Of a stretch of DNA of 36,773 nucleotides, positions 16,554 to 23,394 are shown piece after piece. The position numbers and the translations under genes are program-made. Every line of letters starts with the position of its first letter. Within the stretch, counting starts at the first letter, position 1. The stretch comes from Pelagilacustribacter hypolimneticus (GTDB taxonomy: Bacteria > Pseudomonadota > Alphaproteobacteria > Pelagibacterales > Pelagibacteraceae). The stretch covers positions 1 through 36,773 of the forward strand of contig CBDDXH010000004.1 of the NCBI GenBank assembly GCA_965235125.1, written 5' to 3'. The notes under the pieces were generated by a model. The model did not search any database. It was not told the origin of the DNA and was given only the letters and a program-made list of their open reading frames with translations.

Positions 16554-17384
16554 ATGGCATTAAAAACATTTAGACCTTATACAAAATCTGTTCGTAACAC
16601 CGTTCTTATCGATAAAAGCCAGCTGTGGAAAGGTGAGTCTTATAAACCACTAACACTTGGTCAAAATTCTACGGGTGCAAGAAATAATTTAGGGAGAATA
16701 ACATCACGACACAGAGGTGGTGGTCACAAACATAAATATAGAATAATTGATTTTTTAAGATCTAAACGCAATATCAAAGCCGTTGTGGAAAGAATAGAAT
16801 ATGATCCAAATAGAACAGGATATATTGCTTTAATTAAATATGAAGATAATGATATGAAATACATTATCTGCCCACAAAAATTAAAAGTTGGAGACACTGT
16901 TGAAGCTGGAAAAAGTGTTGAAATTAAAATTGGAAACTGTTTAGAATTAAAAGACATTCCTCAAGGTACAGAAATTCATAATATTGAATTAGTACCAGGT
17001 ACAGGTGGAAAATTAGCTAGATCAGCTGGATCCTCAGCTACTTTATCAGGTTTAGATGCTGAACATGCGATTATCCGATTGGGTTCAGGTGAAACAAGAA
17101 AAGTTTCTTTTAATTGTATGGCTACAATTGGTGCTGTATCAAACCCAGATCAAAAAAATATTAAATATGGAAAAGCTGGAAGATGGAGATGGAAAGGGCA
17201 AAGACCTCAGTCACGAGGGGTTGCTATGAACCCAGTAGACCATCCTCTTGGTGGCGGAGAAGGTAAAACGTCTGGAGGTAGACACCCAGTATCTCCTTGG
17301 GGTCAATCAGCAAAAGGATTAAAAACTAGAAAGCCTCAGCGAAGTGATAAATTAATAGTTTCAAGAAGAAAGAAAAGAAAATAA
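16554..17384 (+). CDS. rplB: 50S ribosomal protein L2
   Basis: L2 (276 aa) is needed for subunit association and for the structure of the peptidyl-transferase centre. Motifs include MALKTFRPYTKSVRN, GRITSRHRGGGHKHKYR, VPGTGGKLARSAGSSA and the C-terminal MNPVDHP...GGGEG loop. The invariant histidine (H230 here, E. coli H229) is kept, but the second histidine of the common DHPHGGGEG motif is leucine (L232). It lies 2 bp after rplW and 2 bp before rpsS. Confidence 0.98.
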   Translation: MALKTFRPYTKSVRNTVLIDKSQLWKGESYKPLTLGQNSTGARNNLGRITSRHRGGGHKHKYRIIDFLRSKRNIKAVVERIEYDPNRTGYIALIKYEDNDMKYIICPQKLKVGDTVEAGKSVEIKIGNCLELKDIPQGTEIHNIELVPGTGGKLARSAGSSATLSGLDAEHAIIRLGSGETRKVSFNCMATIGAVSNPDQKNIKYGKAGRWRWKGQRPQSRGVAMNPVDHPLGGGEGKTSGGRHPVSPWGQSAKGLKTRKPQRSDKLIVSRRKKRK

Positions 17385-17386
17385 CT

Positions 17387-17713
17387 ATGGCTAGATCTGT
17401 TTGGAAAGGACCCTTTGTGCACCCAAGTCTTTTAAAAAAAATTGATAAAATCAAATCAGGTGAACCAAAAAAACCAATTAAAACTTGGTCTAGAAATTCA
17501 ACAATAATTCCCGATTTCGTTGGTCATAGTTTTTTAATCCACAATGGAAAATCATTTATAAACATAACCATCTCAGAAGAAATGGTTGGACATAAGCTTG
17601 GTGAATTTGCAGCAACAAGAACTTTCAGAGGGCATACACCAGCTGATAAGAAAGTTGCAGCAACAGTTACTAATGACAGTGATAAGAAGGTAGGTGCAAG
17701 TGGAAAAAAATAA
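17387..17713 (+). CDS. rpsS: 30S ribosomal protein S19
   Basis: S19 (108 aa) binds the 30S head with S13. The family core MARSVWKGPFVHPSLLKK, WSRNSTIIPDFVGHSF and HKLGEFAATRTFRGHT is clear. It has about 15 more residues than E. coli S19, a lysine-rich C-terminal tail (about 92-108). The 3' end overlaps the start of rplV. Confidence 0.98.
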   Translation: MARSVWKGPFVHPSLLKKIDKIKSGEPKKPIKTWSRNSTIIPDFVGHSFLIHNGKSFINITISEEMVGHKLGEFAATRTFRGHTPADKKVAATVTNDSDKKVGASGKK

Positions 17714-18062
17714 TTTAACAGTAACAGCTGTAAATAAAAATGTAAGATCTAGTACACGTAAAATTGCTTTAATTTTAGACTTTATAAGAGGTAAAAAAGC
17801 TGACGTAGCTATCAGAGATTTAGAATTTACAAGAAAAAGAATAGCACACGATGTTAAAAAAACAGTTCAATCCGCTGTCGCTAATGCTGAAAACAATTAT
17901 CAATATGACATTGACAATCTTTATATTAAAGAAGCATATGTTGGAAAATCAATTGTAATGAAAAGATTTATGGCAAGAGCTAAAGGAAGAGCAAGTCCAA
18001 TCAAAAAACCATTTAGTAGAATTACAATTATATTAGGTGAAAAAAAAGAGGTTAAAAAATAA
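17694..18062 (+). CDS. rplV: 50S ribosomal protein L22
   Basis: L22 (122 aa from the first start) has a globular domain on the 50S surface and a hairpin that lines the exit tunnel. Recognisable segments are NVRSSTRKIALILDFIRGKKA, the central AVANAENN motif and the hairpin FMARAKGRASPIKKPFSRI. There is no nearby ATG: two in-frame GTG codons at 17694 and 17700 are the only good starts, inside the end of rpsS (20- or 14-bp overlap). The exact start is uncertain by two residues. Confidence 0.95.
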   Translation: MQVEKNNLTVTAVNKNVRSSTRKIALILDFIRGKKADVAIRDLEFTRKRIAHDVKKTVQSAVANAENNYQYDIDNLYIKEAYVGKSIVMKRFMARAKGRASPIKKPFSRITIILGEKKEVKK

Positions 18063-18064
18063 AT

Positions 18065-18760
18065 ATGGGACAAAAAATTAATCCAATCGCTTTTAGACTT
18101 GGAGTTAACCGTGGTTGGGATTCTATTTGGTTTGCAAAAAAAAAAGAATTTGGCAAATATTTAATTGAAGATTTTAAAATTAGAAAGTATATCCAAAAAA
18201 ACATTTTAAATTCCGGAGTGTCAGATATTATTATAGAAAGATCTGGAAAAAAATTAATTGTTTCAATCCACACCTCAAGACCTGGTTTTGTAATTGGTAA
18301 AAAAGGAGCTGATATTGAAAAGATTAAATTAAACGTTCTTAAAATTTCAAAAGATTCTGAAATTACGATCAATATTAAGGAAATAAAAAAACCTGAGCTT
18401 GATGCGTACTTAGTTGCAGAAAATATAGCAGCCCAATTAGTAAAAAGAATTGCCTACAGACGAGCAATGAAAAGAGCAATGCAATCGGCTATTAGATTAG
18501 GTGCTCTGGGAATAAAAGTTATGGTTAGTGGAAGATTAGCTGGAAATGAAATAGCCAGAACAGAATGGGAAAGAGATGGAAGTATACCTTCGCATACTTT
18601 ACGAGCTAATATTAACTACGGTACCGCAGAAGCCTTAACTACATATGGAATTATCGGAATTAAGGTTTGGATTTATAAAGGTCAATTATTTGAAAAAGAT
18701 GTTGATCAGGAAAAAAAAGAAAGAGTAAAAAATAGAAATGCTACAGCCAGTCAGAACTAA
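18065..18760 (+). CDS. rpsC: 30S ribosomal protein S3
   Basis: S3 (231 aa) lies at the mRNA entry channel. It starts MGQKINPIAFRLGVNRGWDS. The KH domain carries RPGFVIGKKGADIEKIK, and the C-terminal domain carries KRAMQSAIRLGALGIKVMVSGRL, RTEWERDGSIPSHTLRANI and GIIGIKVWIYKG. Length is normal. The last 23 bp overlap the start of rplP. Confidence 0.98.
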   Translation: MGQKINPIAFRLGVNRGWDSIWFAKKKEFGKYLIEDFKIRKYIQKNILNSGVSDIIIERSGKKLIVSIHTSRPGFVIGKKGADIEKIKLNVLKISKDSEITINIKEIKKPELDAYLVAENIAAQLVKRIAYRRAMKRAMQSAIRLGALGIKVMVSGRLAGNEIARTEWERDGSIPSHTLRANINYGTAEALTTYGIIGIKVWIYKGQLFEKDVDQEKKERVKNRNATASQN

Positions 18761-19142
18761 ATATAGAAAAGCCTTTAAAGGCAGAATACACGGAAATTCA
18801 TCAAGAGCGATAGTACTAAACTACGGTTCTTATGGACTTAAAGCTCTTGAGCCAAATAGAGTTATTGGTAAACAAATAGAGGCAGCAAGAGTTGCTTTAA
18901 CAAGATATATGAAAAGAACAGGAAGAGTTTGGACAAGAATATTTCCAAACATCCCGGTGTCCAAGAAACCAACCGAAGTTCGAATGGGTAAAGGCAAAGG
19001 AAACCCAGAATATTATGCATGTAGAGTAAAACCAGGAAGAATTTTATTTGAAGTCGATGGAGTAACAGAAGAAGTTGCTAGAGTTGCTCTTTATAAAGCA
19101 TCTGCAAAACTTCCAATTAAAACTAAATTTATTAAGAGATAA
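18738..19142 (+). CDS. rplP: 50S ribosomal protein L16
   Basis: L16 (134 aa) organises the A site of the 50S subunit. The start MLQPVRTKYRKAFKGRIHG is the family N-terminus, which fixes the ATG inside rpsC. Conserved features include GSYGLKALEPNRVIGKQIEAAR, RTGRVWTRIFPNIPVSKKP and MGKGKGNPEYYACRVKPGR. The 23-bp overlap with rpsC is the largest in this cluster; rpmC follows after 1 bp. Confidence 0.98.
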   Translation: MLQPVRTKYRKAFKGRIHGNSSRAIVLNYGSYGLKALEPNRVIGKQIEAARVALTRYMKRTGRVWTRIFPNIPVSKKPTEVRMGKGKGNPEYYACRVKPGRILFEVDGVTEEVARVALYKASAKLPIKTKFIKR

Positions 19143-19143
19143 A

Positions 19144-19341
19144 ATGGCAAAAAATAAAAAAGAAAATAAAAAATTAACAGAGGATCAAGCTATTAAACAA
19201 ATTCAAACTTTTAAAAAAGATTTATTTAATATCAGATTTAAGAAAATTAATGGTCAGACTGAAAATCCAGCTCAATATAATGAAATTAAAAAAAGTATTG
19301 CAAGATTATATACAACAATTAATAACAAGGTTTCTAAATGA
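19144..19341 (+). CDS. rpmC: 50S ribosomal protein L29
   Basis: L29 (65 aa) binds next to L23 at the tunnel exit. It contains the two-helix core with the KDLFNIRFKKINGQTENPAQ region and IKKSIARLYTTINNK. A longer in-frame start at 19075 exists, but the extra 23 residues would lie within rplP and do not match the family, so ATG 19144 was chosen. The basic N-terminal extension (KNKKENKKL) is a little longer than usual. It overlaps rpsQ by 4 bp. Confidence 0.95.
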   Translation: MAKNKKENKKLTEDQAIKQIQTFKKDLFNIRFKKINGQTENPAQYNEIKKSIARLYTTINNKVSK

Positions 19342-19565
19342 CTAAAAGAGTCTTAAAAGGTAAAGTTGTAAGTTCAAAAAGCAACAAAACAGTAGTTGTA
19401 GAAGTTATTAGAAAATTTCAACATCCTTTTTATGGAAAAGTTATATCTAAAACAAAAAAATATCATGCTCACGATGAAAATAATAAATTTAAAGAGGGAG
19501 ATGTTGTTGAAATTATCGAATGCGCTCCTATTTCAAAAAAGAAAACCTGGGAGGTTATAATATAA
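19338..19565 (+). CDS. rpsQ: 30S ribosomal protein S17
   Basis: S17 (75 aa) is a primary 16S rRNA-binding protein with an OB fold. Typical segments are LKGKVVSSKSNKTVVVEV, HPFYGKVISKTKKYHAHDE and FKEGDVVEIIECAPISKKKTW. The ATGA overlap with rpmC and the one-base TAATG overlap with rplN suggest coupled translation. Slightly shorter than E. coli S17 (84 aa) at the C-terminus. Confidence 0.97.
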   Translation: MTKRVLKGKVVSSKSNKTVVVEVIRKFQHPFYGKVISKTKKYHAHDENNKFKEGDVVEIIECAPISKKKTWEVII

Positions 19566-19933
19566 TGATAATGGTTCAAACGGAATTACAAGTAGCTGAT
19601 AATACAGGCGCAAAAAGAGTTGAATGCATTAAAGTTCTTGGCGGATCCAAAAGAAGATATGCTGGTGTTGGAGATGTAATAGTAATTAGCGTTAAAGATG
19701 CTATTCCAAAAGGTAAAGTTAAAAAAGGCTCAGTGCACAGAGCTGTAGTTGTTAGAACTAAAAAAGAAATTTTTAGAGATGACGGATCAAAAATTCAATT
19801 TGATAGCAATGCTGTTGTTTTAACCGATGAAAAAGGTGAACCCATTGGAACTAGAATATTTGGGCCTGTTACAAGAGAATTGAGAGCTGCAGGACATACA
19901 AAAATTATTTCATTAGCTCCAGAGGTTTTATAA
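19565..19933 (+). CDS. rplN: 50S ribosomal protein L14
   Basis: L14 (122 aa) contacts the 30S subunit at an intersubunit bridge and is the target of the silencing factor RsfS. Family features are the N-terminus MVQTELQVADNTGAKRV, the RRYAGVGDVIVISVKDAIP segment, and TRIFGPVTRELR near the C-terminus. A longer in-frame ATG at 19520 would add 15 residues that belong to overlapping rpsQ sequence and was rejected. A GGAGG at 19550-19554, 10 nt before ATG 19565, supports the chosen start. Confidence 0.96.
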   Translation: MIMVQTELQVADNTGAKRVECIKVLGGSKRRYAGVGDVIVISVKDAIPKGKVKKGSVHRAVVVRTKKEIFRDDGSKIQFDSNAVVLTDEKGEPIGTRIFGPVTRELRAAGHTKIISLAPEVL

Positions 19934-19935
19934 TC

Positions 19936-20181
19936 ATGATAATTAAAAAAGGAAATCAAGTTAAGATTATTACCGGTCAAGATAAGGGAAAAACTGGTGA
20001 AGTAATTGAAATTAATAGAAAATTAAATAAGATAAAAGTTAAAGGTATTAATTTAGTAAAAAAACATCAGAAACCAACAAAAGAAAATAAAGGTGGAATA
20101 ATTTCAAAAGAGAGTTTCATTCATTATTCGAATGTAAAAAATTTAGAAGCTAAAAAAAAAAGTGAAAAAACGGTCAAATGA
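19936..20181 (+). CDS. rplX: 50S ribosomal protein L24 (short form)
   Basis: L24 (81 aa) initiates 50S assembly. The KOW domain is clear (KKGNQVKIITGQDKGKTGEV) and is followed by KVKGINLVKKHQKP and ESFIHYSNVKNL. It stops about 20 residues earlier than E. coli L24 (104 aa): the C-terminal segment that normally follows the SNV motif is replaced by a short Lys-rich tail. The stop overlaps the rplE ATG by 4 bp, so the short end is not an assembly gap. Confidence 0.95.
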   Translation: MIIKKGNQVKIITGQDKGKTGEVIEINRKLNKIKVKGINLVKKHQKPTKENKGGIISKESFIHYSNVKNLEAKKKSEKTVK

Positions 20182-20732
20182 TACCAAGATTAAAAAACAT
20201 ATATGAAAAAGAGATTTTACCAAAGTTAATGATAAAATTGAATTATAAGAATAAACATCAAGCCCCAAGATTTACCAAAATTGTTCTTAATATGGGTTTA
20301 GGCGAAGATGCCTCAGATGCAAAAAAAGTTAAAGCTTTTCAAGATGATGTAACATTGTTAGCTGGTCAAAAAGCAGTTGTGACAAAATATAAAAAATCTA
20401 TATCAAATTTCAAAACTAGAAAAGGTTTTGCAGCTGGTATAAAAGTTAATTTAAGATCAACAAGAATGTATGAATTTATTGATAGATTAGTTAATATTGC
20501 CTTACCAAGAATTAAAGATTTTAGAGGACTAAGCGTAAATGGAGTAGATAAGTTTGGAAATTATAGCTTTGGAATTAAAGAACATATAATTTTTCCAGAA
20601 GTTAATTTTGATAAAGTAGATAAAATAAGAGGTATGGATATTACACTGGTTACTACAAGTAAATCTAAAGAAGCAACAATTGCACTTTTAAAAGAATTTA
20701 ATTTTCCGTTAACTCAATCAACTAAAAACTAA
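20178..20732 (+). CDS. rplE: 50S ribosomal protein L5
   Basis: L5 (184 aa) binds 5S rRNA in the central protuberance. It contains APRFTKIVLNMGLGEDASD, the GQKAVVTKYKKSISNFKTRKG loop region, LRSTRMYEFIDRLVNIALPRIKDFRGL and FGIKEHIIFPEVNFDKV. Length is close to the standard 179-185 aa. It starts within the rplX stop (ATGA) and ends 3 bp before rpsN. Confidence 0.98.
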   Translation: MIPRLKNIYEKEILPKLMIKLNYKNKHQAPRFTKIVLNMGLGEDASDAKKVKAFQDDVTLLAGQKAVVTKYKKSISNFKTRKGFAAGIKVNLRSTRMYEFIDRLVNIALPRIKDFRGLSVNGVDKFGNYSFGIKEHIIFPEVNFDKVDKIRGMDITLVTTSKSKEATIALLKEFNFPLTQSTKN

Positions 20733-20735
20733 TAT

Positions 20736-21041
20736 ATGGCAAAAACAAGCTCAATACAAAGGAACCTAAAAAGAATAAAACTAGTGCAAAAGTTTTCAAA
20801 AAAAAGAATGGCTTTAAAAAAAATAATCAAAAATAAAACTTTACCTTTGTCCGAAAGATTTACAGCCCAGCTTAAATTAAATAAGTTGCCAAAAAATTCA
20901 GCAAAAATAAGAGTAGTAAATAGATGTGAGATAACAGGTAGATCACATGGTGTTTATAGAAAATTAAAAATATCGAGGATAGCACTTAGAGAGATGGCGT
21001 CATCTGGCAAGATTCCAGGTATGACAAAATCTAGCTGGTAA
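20736..21041 (+). CDS. rpsN: 30S ribosomal protein S14 (zinc-independent type)
   Basis: S14 (101 aa) is a late-assembling 30S head protein. The long form lacks the CXXC pairs of the zinc-binding type; only one Cys occurs, in RVVNRCEITGRSHGVYRK. The C-terminus ASSGKIPGMTKSSW is canonical. A Shine-Dalgarno sequence for the next gene overlaps its stop codon. Confidence 0.98.
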   Translation: MAKTSSIQRNLKRIKLVQKFSKKRMALKKIIKNKTLPLSERFTAQLKLNKLPKNSAKIRVVNRCEITGRSHGVYRKLKISRIALREMASSGKIPGMTKSSW

Positions 21042-21045
21042 GGAG
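21040..21045 (+). promoter_or_regulatory. Strong Shine-Dalgarno site for rpsH
   Basis: AAGGAG lies 5 nt before ATG 21051 and overlaps the rpsN stop codon. It is one of the very few good anti-16S matches in the ribosomal cluster. Confidence 0.75.
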
Positions 21046-21050
21046 AAAAT

Positions 21051-21449
21051 ATGACTTTTATGGATCCAATAGGAGATATGTTAACAAGAATTAGAAATGG
21101 TCAACAAAGATTACTCGCAAAAGTTGAAATGCCATCATCTACTTTGCGGCTTAAAATTTTGGAAGTTTTAAAAACCGAAGGTTTTATAACTAGCTATTAT
21201 ATCGAAAAAAAAGAAAATAATAAAATTTCATTAATTGTTGATCTAAAATACTACGAAGGCAATCCAGTAATAAAAGATATAAAAAGAATTTCAAAACCAG
21301 GCAGAAGAGTTTATTCAAGAGCAGCAAGCATACCTAGAATTCAAAATGGCTTAGGTTTGGCCATTATATCAACTACCAAAGGAGTTATGTCTGATATTGA
21401 AGCTAGAAAAAACAATATTGGTGGCGAAGTAATTTGCAAAGTATTTTAA
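21051..21449 (+). CDS. rpsH: 30S ribosomal protein S8
   Basis: S8 (132 aa) binds helix 21 of 16S rRNA and in E. coli represses the spc operon at the rplE start. The N-terminus MDPIGDMLTRIRNGQ and the C-terminus ISTTKGVMSDIEARKNNIGGEVICKVF are characteristic. The Shine-Dalgarno site supports ATG 21051; a second ATG three codons on (21060) is less well spaced. The stop shares one base with the rplF start. Confidence 0.97.
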   Translation: MTFMDPIGDMLTRIRNGQQRLLAKVEMPSSTLRLKILEVLKTEGFITSYYIEKKENNKISLIVDLKYYEGNPVIKDIKRISKPGRRVYSRAASIPRIQNGLGLAIISTTKGVMSDIEARKNNIGGEVICKVF

Positions 21450-21994
21450 TGTCTAAAATTGGAAAAAAAAAAATTATAATACCTAAAGATTCTTCAGTGA
21501 ATTCTACAAATGGTAATATTACCATTGTAGGACCTAAAGGCTCTAAAACGTTATCTATAAACGATAAGATATTTTCAACTTCAATGAACGAAAAAAATGA
21601 ATTTAATATTAAACCATTAACTAAAGATATAGATAAAAAAACTTCAGTAATGTGGGGGACATATAGAAGTTTAATTAACAATGCAATTCTTGGAGTTTCA
21701 AAAGGCCACCAAAAGATTCTAGATATAACTGGCGTAGGCTTTAAAGCAAATCTAAAAGGTGACGTGCTAAATCTTCAACTTGGTTTTAGCCATGATATAA
21801 ATTTTAATATTCCAAAAGAAGTTAAAATCACTGTAGAAAAGATGACCACCATTACTATTACAGGAGTAGATAAAGCATTAGTTTCTAAAGTTGCTTCGGA
21901 TATTAAAGCTCTTAAACCAGTTGAGCCTTATAAAGGTAAAGGTATTAGAGAAAGAGGTCAATTCGTTTTTAGAAAAGAGGGCAAAAAGAAATAG
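21449..21994 (+). CDS. rplF: 50S ribosomal protein L6
   Basis: L6 (181 aa) lies near the sarcin-ricin loop and the factor-binding site. It starts MSKIGKKKIIIPKD and has two alpha/beta repeats; the C-terminal one ends with GVDKALVSKVASDIKALKP and the conserved PYKGKGIRERGQFVFRKEGKKK tail. An upstream in-frame ATG at 21434 would add five residues inside rpsH; ATG 21449 (TAATG overlap) matches the family N-terminus. Confidence 0.97.
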   Translation: MSKIGKKKIIIPKDSSVNSTNGNITIVGPKGSKTLSINDKIFSTSMNEKNEFNIKPLTKDIDKKTSVMWGTYRSLINNAILGVSKGHQKILDITGVGFKANLKGDVLNLQLGFSHDINFNIPKEVKITVEKMTTITITGVDKALVSKVASDIKALKPVEPYKGKGIRERGQFVFRKEGKKK

Positions 21995-21995
21995 T

Positions 21996-22346
21996 ATGAA
22001 AAAATTGAATAATATTAAAAAAAGAGAACTTAGAAATAGAAAAAAATTAAAATCTGTATCTAACAGATACCGTGTTTCAATTTTTAGATCTTTGAAAAAT
22101 CTTTCAGCACAAATTATTGATGATAAAGCAAAAAAAACGCTAGTTTCAGCCTCATCAATAGAAAAAGAAATTAAATCTCAAAAAAAAAAGAAAAGCGAAA
22201 TTTCAACATTATTGGGAGAAATTTTAGCAAAAAGAGCTGTAGAAAAAAAAATTACAAAAGTTTGTTTTGATAGAGGAGCTTATAAATATCACGGTCGTAT
22301 AAAATTGTTTGCTGACTCACTAAGAAAGAACGGATTAGAGTTTTAA
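21996..22346 (+). CDS. rplR: 50S ribosomal protein L18
   Basis: L18 (116 aa) binds 5S rRNA with L5. Typical parts are the basic N-terminus, RNRKKLKSVSNRYRVSIFRSLKNLSAQII, LLGEILAKRAVEKKI and VCFDRGAYKYHGRIKLFADSLRKNGLEF. A longer in-frame start at 21891 lies wholly inside rplF and was rejected. It follows rplF by 1 bp and abuts rpsE with no gap. Confidence 0.97.
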   Translation: MKKLNNIKKRELRNRKKLKSVSNRYRVSIFRSLKNLSAQIIDDKAKKTLVSASSIEKEIKSQKKKKSEISTLLGEILAKRAVEKKITKVCFDRGAYKYHGRIKLFADSLRKNGLEF

Positions 22347-22868
22347 ATGGCTGAATGGCAAAAAAAAGAGAGCGAATTTAAAGAAAGACTTGTAGCCATA
22401 AACAGAATTACCAAAGTTGTTAAAGGCGGAAGAAGATTTGGTTTTGCAGCTTTAGTGGTTATAGGCAATAGGAAAGGAACTATCGGAATTGGATCTGGTA
22501 AATCGAAACAAGTTCCGGACGCAATTAAAAAAGCAACTGATGATGCTTCTAAAAATTTAATAAAAATTTCTCTTAAAGACGGAAGGACCTTACATCATGA
22601 TGTTAAAGGTAGAAACGGATCTGGAAAAGTTATTTTAAGATCTGCGCCAGAAGGAACCGGTATTATTGCAGGGGGGCCTATCAGAGCCGTTTGTGACGTA
22701 CTTGGTATACAAGATATTGTTGCTAAATCAGTTGGTTCGGCAAATCCACATAACGTAGTAAAAGCTTCTATGGACGCTTTATTATCTCAGTCTTCACCAA
22801 AGCTTTTATCGGCAATGAGAGGAAAAAAAATATCTGAAATAGTTTCTAAGAGAGAAAATTCAAAATGA
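22347..22868 (+). CDS. rpsE: 30S ribosomal protein S5
   Basis: S5 (173 aa) contributes to translational accuracy and mRNA unwinding. The double-stranded-RNA-binding-like N-terminal domain has FKERLVAINRITKVVKGGRRFGF and GIGSGKSKQVPDAI; the C-terminal domain has VILRSAPEGTGIIAGGPIRAV and GSANPHNVVKASMDAL. The ATG directly follows the rplR stop. rplO begins inside the last codons (4-bp overlap), leaving no room for rpmD, which usually lies here. Confidence 0.98.
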   Translation: MAEWQKKESEFKERLVAINRITKVVKGGRRFGFAALVVIGNRKGTIGIGSGKSKQVPDAIKKATDDASKNLIKISLKDGRTLHHDVKGRNGSGKVILRSAPEGTGIIAGGPIRAVCDVLGIQDIVAKSVGSANPHNVVKASMDALLSQSSPKLLSAMRGKKISEIVSKRENSK

Positions 22869-23386
22869 AATTAAATAATTTAGTAAAAACAAATACTAAA
22901 AAAATCAGAAGAGGTCGAGGTATTGGTTCGGGCAAAGGTAAAACCGGTGGTAGAGGTATAAAAGGGCAAAAAGCAAGACGTGGTGTTGCCATTAATGCTT
23001 TTGAAGGCGGCCAAACGCCTCTATACAGAAGATTACCAAAGAGAGGCTTTAAATCTTTTGCTCCCGATGTCACTGCAATAATTAATTTGTCACAATTGCA
23101 AGAATTTCACGACAAAAAAAGAATTGACCTTAATACTCCAATCAATTTAAAATTTTTACAAGATAAAAAAATATTAAATAGGAGTTATATTAAATTAAAG
23201 ATATTAGGTGATGGTGATTTAAAAAATAAAGTTAATATAACTACAAATTATGTCTCTAAACAAGCTCAAGCTAAAATTGAAAAAGCTGGAGGCACATTAA
23301 ATATCCTTAAAAGTTTTGTTCCTAAACAAAATATTAAAAGTATAGCAAAAAAACTTACTGAATCCCCTAATACTCCTAAAAAATAG
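22865..23386 (+). CDS. rplO: 50S ribosomal protein L15
   Basis: L15 (173 aa) is a late-assembly 50S protein with a long basic N-terminal extension. The glycine-rich GRGIGSGKGKTGGRGIKGQ segment, FEGGQTPLYRRLPKRGF and the C-terminal domain with YVSKQAQAKIEKAGG are evident. It is about 15 residues longer than alphaproteobacterial averages because of the Lys/Pro tail. It starts with an ATGA overlap on rpsE, so translation may be coupled. Confidence 0.97.
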   Translation: MKLNNLVKTNTKKIRRGRGIGSGKGKTGGRGIKGQKARRGVAINAFEGGQTPLYRRLPKRGFKSFAPDVTAIINLSQLQEFHDKKRIDLNTPINLKFLQDKKILNRSYIKLKILGDGDLKNKVNITTNYVSKQAQAKIEKAGGTLNILKSFVPKQNIKSIAKKLTESPNTPKK

Positions 23387-23394
23387 AAATCATA

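Noticed and set aside
19075..19143. Longer N-terminus for rpmC, and similarly for rplN (19520), rplF (21434) and rplR (21891)
   Set aside because: The added residues lie inside the upstream gene and do not match the families; the internal ATG codons give canonical N-termini.
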